From contig CAMZMU010000111.1 of the NCBI GenBank assembly GCA_947311845.1, positions 13,832,006 through 13,896,005 of the forward strand: 64,000 nt of DNA, given 5' to 3'. The DNA comes from Poa pratensis. Its lineage: Eukaryota > Streptophyta > Magnoliopsida > Poales > Poaceae. Below the pieces are notes generated by a model. The model made no database searches. It saw nothing but the letters and a program-made list of their open reading frames with translations, and was not told the origin of the DNA. Of the stretch, positions 45,555-54,475 are shown piece by piece. Made by a program: the position numbers and the translations under genes. Positions within the stretch are counted from its first letter, which is position 1. Every line of letters begins with the position of its first letter.

Positions 45555-46803
45555 GGAAAATGCTAATTGAGAGCCGGCTGCACGACCCAGCAACGATCAG
45601 CGCGGCTCCCTCTCCTTTTGTGCGATGACGACACCACCTACCTATCGCTAGCAGCCTATCGCACAGACGCATGCGCAGCAACACACCGGTGCATGCACCG
45701 GCCAACTAGCTCACTTTTTTTTCCCAAGTCGTAGCTATGTGCTTTTGCCTACACGCACACAAGTATGCGCTCATCCATCCAGCTAGCTGTTTGCATGCTT
45801 AGCTAGGTTACGTGTGTCTGTGTTCACGGCTCGGCCATACGTGTTGCCGTCTTTGTATGACTTATTTTCTTGTCGATCCACTGTACGGCAATATTCTGCT
45901 CGACCCACAAACCAAATTAGGATTTGTTACATACGTTTTTGGTTTTTGCTACATGGATGTGTCCAAAATGCTACATCAATTTTTGCTACATGTCATAATG
46001 TTTTACGATTTTACTGACATTTTGCCACAAACCAAATTAGGATTTGTTACATACGTTTTTGGTTTTTGCTACATGGATGTGTCCAAAATGCTACATCAAT
46101 TTTTGCTACATGTCATAATGTTTTACGATTTTACTGACGTTTTGCTACAAACCAAATTAGGATTTGTTACATACATTTTTGGTTTTTGCTACATGGATGT
46201 GTCCAAAATGCTACATCAATTTTTGCTACATGTCATAATGTTTTACGATTTTACTGACGTTTTTGCTACACTTCGCAGGTTTTTACATTTCTGAAAAATG
46301 CTACATGCAAAGAAAAAAATTGCTACGTTCGGGATTTTCTTGTGCACCATTGACCGGGTTTTTTTTCAACAATGATTTTGGAGGGTCCACGATGCATGGA
46401 CTGTCAAACATTTTTTTTAGAAAAATTCTACATACACACATTTTTTTCCCATGTTATAGCAAGAGAGTATTCCAGTTTTGTCTAGCTTTGTCCAGCTATC
46501 CTATCACATAGTAGTAGCGACAACAAGTAGATGCGTATAAAATCCTCCAATGATTCTCCTGTGGGGTCTCGGAACCACTCAACTACTCAAGAGTCAAGAC
46601 TCAAGTGTAAAAAAAAGCAGCAGAGGTGGCGTGGTGATGCTTGGTCTGGTGGGATCCACTCACATGGGGACGTGAGGTCATGCAACGTGCAGCTTTTTGT
46701 CTCGTGCAGCCGGTTGCTCAACTCTGGAAAGCGACGTCTCGTGCGCGAGAGGGAAAAGCATCCGCGATGCGTCGGTACACCCGACTGACGCGTAGCGCGC
46801 GCC
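45555..46803. mobile_element. Insertion of 1249 bp with 9-bp target duplication (MULE-type size)
   Basis: TCGTGAAAT occurs at 45546-45554 and 46804-46812, bracketing sequence that is absent from the corresponding flank of MED26-like copy 1 (35785). The extreme ends do not form a clear TIR, although TTGAGAGCCGGCTGCACGA (45567) and the inverse of 46698-46716 are similar. A 9-bp duplication suggests a Mutator-type mover. Confidence 0.5.
45907..46266 (+). repeat. Three 120-bp tandem units
   Basis: ACAAACCAAATTAGGATTTG begins at 45907, 46027 and 46147, with near-identical units rich in TGCTACAT. The period is a multiple of three, which creates an open frame with a threefold repeat. No family is recognised, and I do not regard it as a gene. 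Confidence 0.9.
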
Positions 46804-46804
46804 T

Positions 46805-47018
46805 CGTGAAATTGAAATTGCAGAAACATTTTGCTGTGCTGATCTCATATCGCCGGTAATAATTTGATTACCCTTCCTTGGTAAAATAACTATTGTGTGT
46901 CTTCTGAAAGAGAGATGTTAGGATTAATTGTTCGTGAAATTGAAATTGCAGAAACATTTTGCTGTGCTGATCTCATATTGCCGGTAATAATTTGATTACC
47001 CTTCCTTGGTAAAATAAC
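46805..47018 (+). repeat. 128-bp tandem duplication in the MED26-like 3' flank
   Basis: CGTGAAATTGAAATTGCAG starts at 46805 and 46933, both followed by AAACATTTTGCTGTGCTGAT. Present in both segmental copies. Confidence 0.85.
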
Positions 47019-47247
47019 ACATTTCTTGGTCGCCCAAATCTCATAACAATAACGTTACCAATTCATACAAACAGAAAAAGCAGAACAATCATTTTCTCTT
47101 TATACAAGTTTGCATCATCTTGTCCTGGATACATCAGCTCGTACAGAACCAGATAGAAAACAAATAAACATCCATCACAGTACCATGAACTGATGCAGAG
47201 GCTAAAACTACACGAGATAGAAGCTCTTGGACTACGGAGTGAGCTAA

Positions 47248-47859
47248 CTAAACCCGGCTAGCCCGGAGAGTAGACATCAGGGCGCGGCCCTCCGCGATGG
47301 TGGCCGTGCATCGGACCTGGTCCCGCCGCCGGATGATCTGGTGCTGATTCTTCTGCCGCTGCCTCGCCATCTCCGGCGCCTCGACCACCTGGATCTTGCG
47401 CTTCCGCTTCGCGTCCTCGCATTCCTTGTAGCTGTCTTTCAGCCTGCGCTTCGCGGTCGCCAGCATCGCCTCCATTCTCTGCACCGATGGCTGCGCCGGT
47501 GCCTTGTCCCTGTCTGCAGCGGCGGCCGGAGGCTTCGTGGAGTTGTTGCGCGCGAGTTCGTTCTTGACCGGCGCTGTGGCCTTCTTCTCTCCGAAACTCG
47601 CTGGTGGCCGGTCCTCCTTGCTCGCGGCCACGGACCGGCATCCCTGCAACGGTGTGGCAACCGAATCGTCGCCACAGGAGAGGATACCCCCGGTGTAGAG
47701 CCTCTGCGCGATCCGCTTGCGCCTCTGCTTGAGCTCGGCGGGCCGGTCCAGCGCCGCGACGGCGACGGCGGCGTCGATGATCTCGAAGATGTCAGCACCA
47801 CCGGCGCTGTTGAAGAACCTCCTCCATTGCGCGTGCGCGCTGCCTTCGGACGACGCCAT
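47248..47859 (-). CDS. Small MED26/TFIIS-N-like protein, copy 2
   Basis: Same product as copy 1 with small differences (FFNSAGGADIFEIIDAA; an extra R-A-L near the C-terminus). The start chosen is MASSEGS at 47859; the open frame continues upstream to 47997. Frame intact, about 203 aa. Its 3' flank was altered by the 1249-bp insertion. Confidence 0.58.
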   Translation of the reverse strand: MASSEGSAHAQWRRFFNSAGGADIFEIIDAAVAVAALDRPAELKQRRKRIAQRLYTGGILSCGDDSVATPLQGCRSVAASKEDRPPASFGEKKATAPVKNELARNNSTKPPAAAADRDKAPAQPSVQRMEAMLATAKRRLKDSYKECEDAKRKRKIQVVEAPEMARQRQKNQHQIIRRRDQVRCTATIAEGRALMSTLRASRV

Positions 47860-48120
47860 CTCGCTCGATCGATCGCTGGTTGCGCGTTGGGGGTGGAACA
47901 GAGTGTGAGATGTGGAGGGAGGGAGGAGGACATGGCGAAGGATCTTTATTGGCGACGGACGGGCTGCGCGTCGCGGCGAGTCCGAGTTCGGCTCCAAGTC
48001 TGTGATGCAAGTTCAGGGTAGCGTTGGCGCCAAGCACACCAATGATTCAAGCTGGAATCCGAGTCTGGGTCGATCGACCCTGTTTCCAAATCATGCCCGT
48101 ACGCGTCAGGCCCATGTCGA

Positions 48121-48227
48121 TCGACCTGACAGTGAAGGTGAACTACTCACAGGCTGTGGAGGGGTACAAGAAGGGGGAAGATGGAGTTTAAGGCCCATGC
48201 CGGGGATGTTTGTAATCAAGTCCACAA
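48121..48227 (+). pseudogene. CslE exon 8 fragment truncated by the CACTA element
   Basis: ACCTGACAGTGAAGGTGAAC onward matches exon 8 near 35212-35310. It carries an in-frame TAA (GGAGTTTAAGG) and ends at the CACTA left end. Confidence 0.85.
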
Positions 48228-48239
48228 ACTACGGGAAAG

Positions 48240-48510
48240 CCACACTACGCCGACGGCCTTATTGTACGCCGACGGCCAAATGTCGGGGCCGTCGGCGTAC
48301 AGCACGGGCTAGGGCAGACGACGAGCAAGCCGTCGGCGTACGAAGCGCCGTCGGCGTAGACATACGTGCCCGACGGCTGCCGTCGGCGTTCTTTCTCCCG
48401 TCGGCGTACAAACGGGCGGCATAACGGGACCGTCCAGCATCGTTGATACGCCGACGGTACGGCCGTCGGCGTACACGCGTTATTATACACCGACGGCTGC
48501 CGTCGGCGTT
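48240..48510. repeat. CACTA left subterminal repeat zone
   Basis: At least nine occurrences of the core CCGTCGGCGT or its inverse in both orientations, several as palindromic pairs (GCCGACGGCTGCCGTCGGCG type). In CACTA elements such arrays bind the element's own DNA-binding protein. Confidence 0.9.
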
Positions 48511-48716
48511 TAGTTGTTTTTTTATTTATTTTCGTATATAATATTCATTTCTTTATTTCTCTATATAATATTTAATGTAGTTGTAATTTATATATATACT
48601 GGACCTATAATTGCCCTCCCAATTTCAGTATCCCACCCACGTAAAATAACGGTTTGAGTGTTCCGGAACCCAACCCAACAACATATACATGTAAAACAAA
48701 TAAAAACTTTTCCTGG

Positions 48717-51628
48717 CTCACTAGAGAGAAAGTGAAGCCGGTGATGTCGGTCACACGTAGGAGTAGATTCTTGCACATTTACAACACACAACACACATGT
48801 ATACATATGGTATGTCACAACCTAGGTTTGGGTGGGGTTCCGACGCTCCGGGGCCCCGCTTCGGTGAAACCCTGAATCCGCTGGAAAACCCTAACGTTTC
48901 CGTCTACCCCCATAGACGTGCGTCGAAAGGGGGTAGCCCAGTGGACTTTTTTGCTTGGTTGTGTTATGTTAGGCCATAGGAATATGAGAAACCAAAGTCT
49001 ACCCGAAATCGACACACGATTCCATCCGGTTCGTCCGAAAGGGGAGTTTTCACCTCTAAGTGCAGAAACTCACTAGAGAGAAAGTGAAGCCGGTGATGTC
49101 GGTCACACGTAGGAGTAGATTCTTGCACATTTACAACACACAACTCACTTGTATACATATGGTATGTCACAACCTAGGTTTGGGTGGGGTTCCGACGCTC
49201 CGGGGCCCCGCTTCGGTGAAACCCTGAATCCGCTGGAAAAACCCTAACGTTTCCGTCTACCCCCATAGACGTGCGTCGAAAGGGGGTAGCCCAGTGGACT
49301 TTTTTGCTTGGTTGTGTTATGTTAGGCCATAGGAACATGAGAAACCAAAGTCTACCCCAAATCGACACACGATTCCATCCGGTTCGTCCGAAAGGGGAGT
49401 TTTCACCTCTAAGTGCAGAAACTCACTAGAGAGAAAGTGAAGCCGGTGATGTCGGTCACACGTAGGAGTAGATTCTTGCACATTTACAACACACAACTCA
49501 CTTGTATACATATGGTATGTCACAACCTAGGTTTGGGTGGGGTTCCGACGCTCCGGGGCCCCGCTTCGGTGAAACCCTGAATCCGCTGGAAAAACCCTAA
49601 CGTTTCCGTCTACCCCCATAGACGTGCGTCGAAAGGGGGTAGCCCAGTGGACTTTTTTGCTTGGTTGTGTTATGTTAGGCCATAGGAACATGAGAAACCA
49701 AAGTCTACCCCAAATCGACACACGATTCCATCCGGTTCGCCCGAAAGGGGAGTTTTCACCTCTAAGTGCAGAAACTCAAGAGAGAAAGTGAAGCCGGTGA
49801 TGTCGGTCACACGTAGGAGTAGATTCTTGCACATTTACAACACACAACTCACTTGTATACATATGGTATGTCACAACCTAGGTTTGGGTGGGGTTCCGAC
49901 GCTCCGGGGCCCCGCTTCGGTGAAACCCTGAATCCGCTGGAAAAACCCTAACGTTTCCGTCTACCCCCATAGACGTGCGTCGAAAGGGGGTAGCCCAGTG
50001 GACTTTTTTGCTTGGTTGTGTTATGTTAGGCCATAGGAACATGAGAAACCAAAGTCTACCCCAAATCGACACACGATTCCATCCGGTTCGTCCGAAAGGG
50101 GAGTTTTCACCTCTAAGTGCAGAAACTCACTAGAGAGAAAGTGAAGCCGGTGATGTCGGTCACACGTAGGAGTAGATTCTTGCACATTTACAACACACAA
50201 CTCACTTGTATACATATGGTATGTCACAACCTAGGTTTGGGTGGGGTTCCGACGCTCCGGGGCCCCGCTTCGGTGAAACCCTGAATCCGCTGGAAAAACC
50301 CTAACGTTTCCGTCTACCCCCATAGACGTGCGTCGAAAGGGGGTAGCCCAGTGGACTTTTTTGCTTGGTTGTGTTATGTTAGGCCATAGGAACATGAGAA
50401 ACCAAAGTCTACCCCAAATCGACACACGATTCCATCCGGTTCGTCCGAAAGGGGAGTTTTCACCTCTAAGTGCAGAAACTCACTAGAGAGAAAGTGAAGC
50501 CGGTGATGTCGGTCACACGTAGGAGTAGATTCTTGCACATTTACAACACACAACTCACTTGTATACATATGGTATGTCACAACCTAGGTTTGGGTGGGGT
50601 TCCGACGCTCCGGGGCCCCGCTTCGGTGAAACCCTGAATCCGCTGGAAAAACCCTAACGTTTCCGTCTACCCCCATAGACGTGCGTCGAAAGGGGGTAGC
50701 CCAGTGGACTTTTTTGCTTGGTTGTGTTATGTTAGGCCATAGGAACATGAGAAACCAAAGTCTACCCCAAATCGACACACGATTCCATCCGGTTCGCCCG
50801 AAAGGGGAGTTTTCACCTCTAAGTGCAGAAACTCACTAGAGAGAAAGTGAAGCCGGTGATGTCGGTCACACGTAGGAGTAGATTCTTGCACATTTACAAC
50901 ACACAACTCACTTGTATACATATGGTATGTCACAACCTAGGTTTGGGTGGGGTTCCGACGCTCCGGGGCCCCGCTTCGGTGAAACCCTGAATCCGCTGGA
51001 AAAACCCTAACGTTTCCGTCTACCCCCATAGACGTGCGTCGAAAGGGGGTAGCCCAGTGGACTTTTTTGCTTGGTTGTGTTATGTTAGGCCATAGGAACA
51101 TGAGAAACCAAAGTCTACCCCAAATCGACACACGATTCCATCCGGTTCGTCCGAAAGGGGAGTTTTCACCTCTAAGTGCAGAAACTCACTAGAGAGAAAG
51201 TGAAGCCGGTGATGTCGGTCACACGTAGGAGTAGATTCTTGCACATTTACAACACACAACTCACTTGTATACATATGGTATGTCACAACCTAGGTTTGGG
51301 TGGGGTTCCGACGCTCCGGGGCCCCGCTTCGGTGAAACCCTGAATCCGCTGGAAAAACCCTAACGTTTCCGTCTACCCCCATAGACGTGCGTCGAAAGGG
51401 GGTAGCCCAGTGGACTTTTTTGCTTGGTTGTGTTATGTTAGGCCATAGGAACATGAGAAACCAAAGTCTACCCCAAATCGACACACGATTCCATCCGGTT
51501 CGCCCGAAAGGGGAGTTTTCACCTCTAAGTGCAGAAACTCACTAGAGAGAAAGTGAAGCCGGTGATGTCGGTCACACCTAGGAGTAGATTCTTGCACATT
51601 TACAACACACAACACACTTGTATACATT
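48717..51628. repeat. 353-bp satellite array, about 8.2 units, inside the CACTA element
   Basis: Unit landmarks such as CCATAGGAACATGAGAAACC recur every 353 bp (one unit 351). Units are nearly identical, with a C/T variant in TTCG[CT]CCGAAAGG. They contain GC-rich stretches (CTCCGGGGCCCCGCTTCGG). The minus-strand ORFs of 64-68 codons are by-products of the repeat; no domain is recognised. Confidence 0.95.
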
Positions 51629-51804
51629 GCACGTTTTGTTCTATCTTAGTTGCTACTACTCTGTTTCGATTAATTTTAATAAATTGCAAGGGACATAAAT
51701 AAAAAATGGTCAACTCATACGCCGACGGCATTGCCGTCGGCGTATAGGTTGCCCTAATAATTAGTACAAGCACCTGGTCGGAGCGGAGACAAACAAAAAA
51801 AAAC
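51629..51804. other. Internal copy of the CACTA subterminal motif
   Basis: 51718-51746 reads as a palindrome ACGCCGACGGCATTGCCGTC plus GGCGTA, more than 3 kb inside the left end. It lies just before the GC-rich leader of the coding part. Confidence 0.7.
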
Positions 51805-52306
51805 GTGCCCCACGCCGTGCGCCTCCTCCTCCCCCATCCCGTGCGCCTCCTCCTCCCCGACCTCGATCCGCCGCCGCCGCCTCCTCCCCCATCCCGTGCG
51901 CCTCCTCCCCGCCCTCGATCCGCCGCCGCCGCAGCCTCCCGCTTCGGCCGCCGCCGCCACGCGGGCCACCTCCCGCCGCCCCGAGGTCGCGCCCCGGCCG
52001 CCTCGACGCACTCCCCACGCCGGCCACCTCCCGCCGCCCGAGGTCGCGCCCCGGCCGCCTCGACGCACTCCCCACGCCGGCCACCTCCCGCCTCGGCCGC
52101 TCCTCCCCGACCCGGCCGCCTCCTCCCCCATCCCGTGCGCCTCCTCCTCCCCCATCCCGTGCGCCTCCTCCTCCCCGACCTCGATCCGCCGCCGCCGCCT
52201 CCTCCCCCATCCCGTGCGCCTCCTCCCCGCCCTCGATCCGCCGCCGCCGCAGCCTCCCGCTTCGGCCGCCGCCGCCACGCGGGCCACCTCCCGCCGCCCC
52301 GAGGTA
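51805..52306 (+). other. GC-rich Pro/Arg/Ala-type leader with a 318-bp in-frame duplication
   Basis: CT/CCG-rich sequence in which 51805-51986 is repeated at ~52125-52304 (offset 318 bp, divisible by three), with a shorter duplicated block between. One frame is open from 51805 to 52392, but the product is low-complexity (runs of P, R, A). A GAG|GTACAT donor-like site ends it. Probably a first exon or 5' leader of the element's transcript. Confidence 0.45.
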
Positions 52307-53032
52307 CATTTTTGTGTTGTTTTTGTACATTTTTGTGTTGTTTTTGTAGTGTAGGAAATTTAGTGGTAGGAAATTTAGTGTTAGAAATTTAGTCGACCAA
52401 GTGTTAGTAGAAATTTTGCTAAGGTGGTAGAGTATAAATTAGGTGTGTAGTTTAGGTACATTTTTGTGTTGTTTTTGTAGTGTAGGAAATTTAGTGGTAG
52501 GAAATTTAGTGTTAGAAATTTAGTGTTAGGAAATTTAGTGTTAGAAATTTATTAGAAATGTTATTAGAAAAATTTGCTAAGTCAATTTGGAATGATCGTC
52601 GTATAAAAATTTAGTGTAGGTGATTTGCTGTTTTTTATGAGTCGAAAGAAATAATGTTGTCTTCTTGGCTATTCTTAATGCAAGCCGATGATTAGAATAG
52701 TCCATTATGCTTGCAAGAAGACTGTCTACAGAACCAAGGGTAAATGCAAGAACAATGCATTTATTTCTACTTCGTTCTTGTAGGCACTCTTTTTGCTAAC
52801 TAATGGCTTTGACATATGAGGCTTCAGATGTAAAACCACGTTCCCTATGCATAGTCATCTCCATAATATCTTCGTTATTTGGACTAAAAAAAGTCCCTTT
52901 GCTTGCAGGATTCCTACTCTAGTGGCAGCAGAGCTTGAGTGCAGGTATAAAAATGCTTGAAATAGATTTCACATATATTCATTTCATATATGACTAACCC
53001 CTGTATCAAATGCTTTTACTTAACTAAGTATC
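52307..53032. other. Intron-like AT-rich stretch of the CACTA element
   Basis: Low-complexity GTAGGAAATTTAGTG repeats (52340-52560), then a possible small exon (AG at 52909, GT at ~52944). No ORF. Confidence 0.4.
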
Positions 53033-53551
53033 ATGTCGGAGCCGGAGCGAAAGTTTCGTGGTGTTCACCGGAGACACACGAAGATCCCGACTTGGGCAGC
53101 TCAGATCACAGTGGATCACAGGAAGATCCAGCTTGGTACTTTCAGGTGCCCGTGGCAGGCGGCCCGCGCCTACGACTGCGCGGCGGTCCAGCACTTTGGG
53201 GCGAGAGCGATCCTCAACTTTGAGGATGAGCGGAGGGTGGCGCATATGTTAGCGCCAGATGGCATGAGGATCGCGACGAAGGCCGAGGAGAGGGAGCACC
53301 GGCAGGCAGAGAGGCTGCTGAGGGCGCGCCACCAGCGCGAGGAGGATGACCCCTTGGTCAAGGATCTCCTCCTTGATCCCCAGGTGATGGCGGTCCAGTA
53401 CCAGGTCTTCAGCGAGAGCCGGCAGCAGCGCGGGCAGGGCGAGGCCGGCCCCTCCGGCACGCAGCAGCAGGGCGAGGACTCTAGCAGCAGCCTGTCCTCT
53501 TGTTGGGCCCGCTTGGACGACGTCACTGACACCGGCGCGAGTCGAGTTTAG
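53033..53551 (+). CDS. AP2/ERF-domain-like protein encoded within the CACTA element, 172 aa
   Basis: Residues ~7-65 follow the AP2/ERF fold pattern: KFRGVHRR (YRG-type start), WAAQITV (WAAEI strand), IQLGTF, then AARAYDCAAV and GARAILNF of the amphipathic helix. The rest is charged (TKAEEREHRQAERLLRARHQ) and ends in a Q/S-rich tail (GEDSSSSLSS). AP2 proteins bind DNA, so it may regulate the element or bind its ends, but this is inference. It lies 0.9 kb upstream of the transposase on the same strand. ATGTCGGAGCCGG is the only upstream ATG in frame; upstream exons are possible. Could also be a captured host fragment with no role. Confidence 0.7.
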   Translation: MSEPERKFRGVHRRHTKIPTWAAQITVDHRKIQLGTFRCPWQAARAYDCAAVQHFGARAILNFEDERRVAHMLAPDGMRIATKAEEREHRQAERLLRARHQREEDDPLVKDLLLDPQVMAVQYQVFSESRQQRGQGEAGPSGTQQQGEDSSSSLSSCWARLDDVTDTGASRV

Positions 53552-54012
53552 GATGTCTATCATCCTACCTGTCGTACTACTAGACTTATCTTGCTACCTG
53601 TTGTACTGCTAGACTTATCATACATGCTACCTATGTATTATTGTGCTACTTGTCTATATGTGCTATGTTTAGCTGATATGGTTACATCGTTCTATGGTTT
53701 ATTCTGTTTTATGTTTAATTATTAGGTAAAATGGAGGGATATTTGCTTATATATTTCGATTGTTTGTACTTTTTAGATGACGTAGCTTCCCGCCAGCCAG
53801 CACCGTCGGTCCCGCGCGTCGTCGCGGCTTCTCCTGCTGAGGAGGGGCTGCCTCGGTGCCCTTTGTTTTGTCGCCCTCTTCCGGAGCACGTCCTCGACCT
53901 TCTCCGGCCACCGATCACGCTTCGAGGGTATAAATCTTTCGCCTCTCTTGCTGCATAGGTTTATTTTGGTCTAGATCACCAAGTCAGTCGCGTAACCCGA
54001 GTCAGATCCCAT

Positions 54013-54084
54013 CCGGAAGGGTTACAAATTTATAAATATGCAGGATTGTCCATCTTTGCATATTTATAACCGTAACACTTCCGG
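54013..54084. repeat. Small inverted repeat (arms ~28 bp)
   Basis: CCGGAAGGGTTAC...TATAAATATGCA at 54013-54042 pairs imperfectly with TGCATATTTATAACCGTAAC... at 54057-54084. Confidence 0.75.
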
Positions 54085-54103
54085 GTTGTCCTGTTGGACA
54101 GTC

Positions 54104-54311
54104 CGAGTACGTGTAGATCGGGTCGTGTTCCACGTTCTACCCCTTCCTGAGACGGAATTTCGGCAGCACCTCCCTGTTGTTCTTCGGATGCACACCCTCT
54201 CGGCTTGACAAGCTCGAGACGTGTATTCTGAAGAACAGCGGGGAGGTGCTGCCGAAATTCCGTCTCGGGTCGGGGTAGAACATGGGACACGACTCGATCT
54301 ACACGTACTCG
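54104..54311. repeat. Long foldback, arms 82 bp, upstream of the transposase
   Basis: Arms 54104-54185 and 54230-54311 are imperfect inverse complements (CGAGTACGTGTAGATCG against CGATCTACACGTACTCG). The 44-bp loop is itself partly self-complementary. Sits 165 bp before the transposase ATG. Confidence 0.9.
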
Positions 54312-54475
54312 GGCGGGATAGGCCCCTACCTATTAGAAGTGTATGTGAACCCTTGCATGTTGTAAAAGATAAAATTTGGCCGTAATAAAATGGTGACATT
54401 GCATGCAAGAAAATAAAAATATGATGCATTTAATTTCATGTTATTATTATTTGGCTCACAGTAAAGCAGCAGAGG

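Larger units (their letters stand above)
45642..48227 (+). repeat. Segmental duplication copy A (2586 bp)
   Basis: Direct repeat of 58970-61556. Starts CTATCGCTAGCAG, ends GTCCACAA. Nearly identical: one T-run length change and about eight substitutions or indels, most in the last ~400 bp. Contains part of the 1249-bp insertion, MED26-like copy 2 and a CslE exon 8 fragment. Confidence 0.95.
53552..54475. other. Spacer with a possible short exon and two foldbacks
   Basis: 53776-53957 could encode a proline-rich exon (SRQPAPSVPRVVAASPAEEG) of unknown affiliation. The rest holds two inverted repeats described separately. Confidence 0.4.

Noticed and set aside
45812..46294. 160-codon ORF with threefold 40-residue repeat (and its copy at 59140)
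   Set aside because: It results from a 120-bp non-coding tandem repeat; composition is TGCTACAT-rich and no protein family is recognised.
47341..48021. 226-codon plus-strand ORF opposite the MED26-like gene (also 60668-61348)
   Set aside because: Shadow of a GC-rich coding strand; the minus-strand frame has a recognisable domain conserved in three copies.
48815..51627. Repeated minus-strand ORFs of 64-68 codons as a tandem gene family
   Set aside because: They are frames of a 353-bp satellite; no domain, no start context, and both neighbouring ORFs of each unit repeat identically.
51754..52330. Gly/Arg-rich minus-strand ORFs
   Set aside because: Complement of a CCG-rich leader; low complexity and no conserved start.
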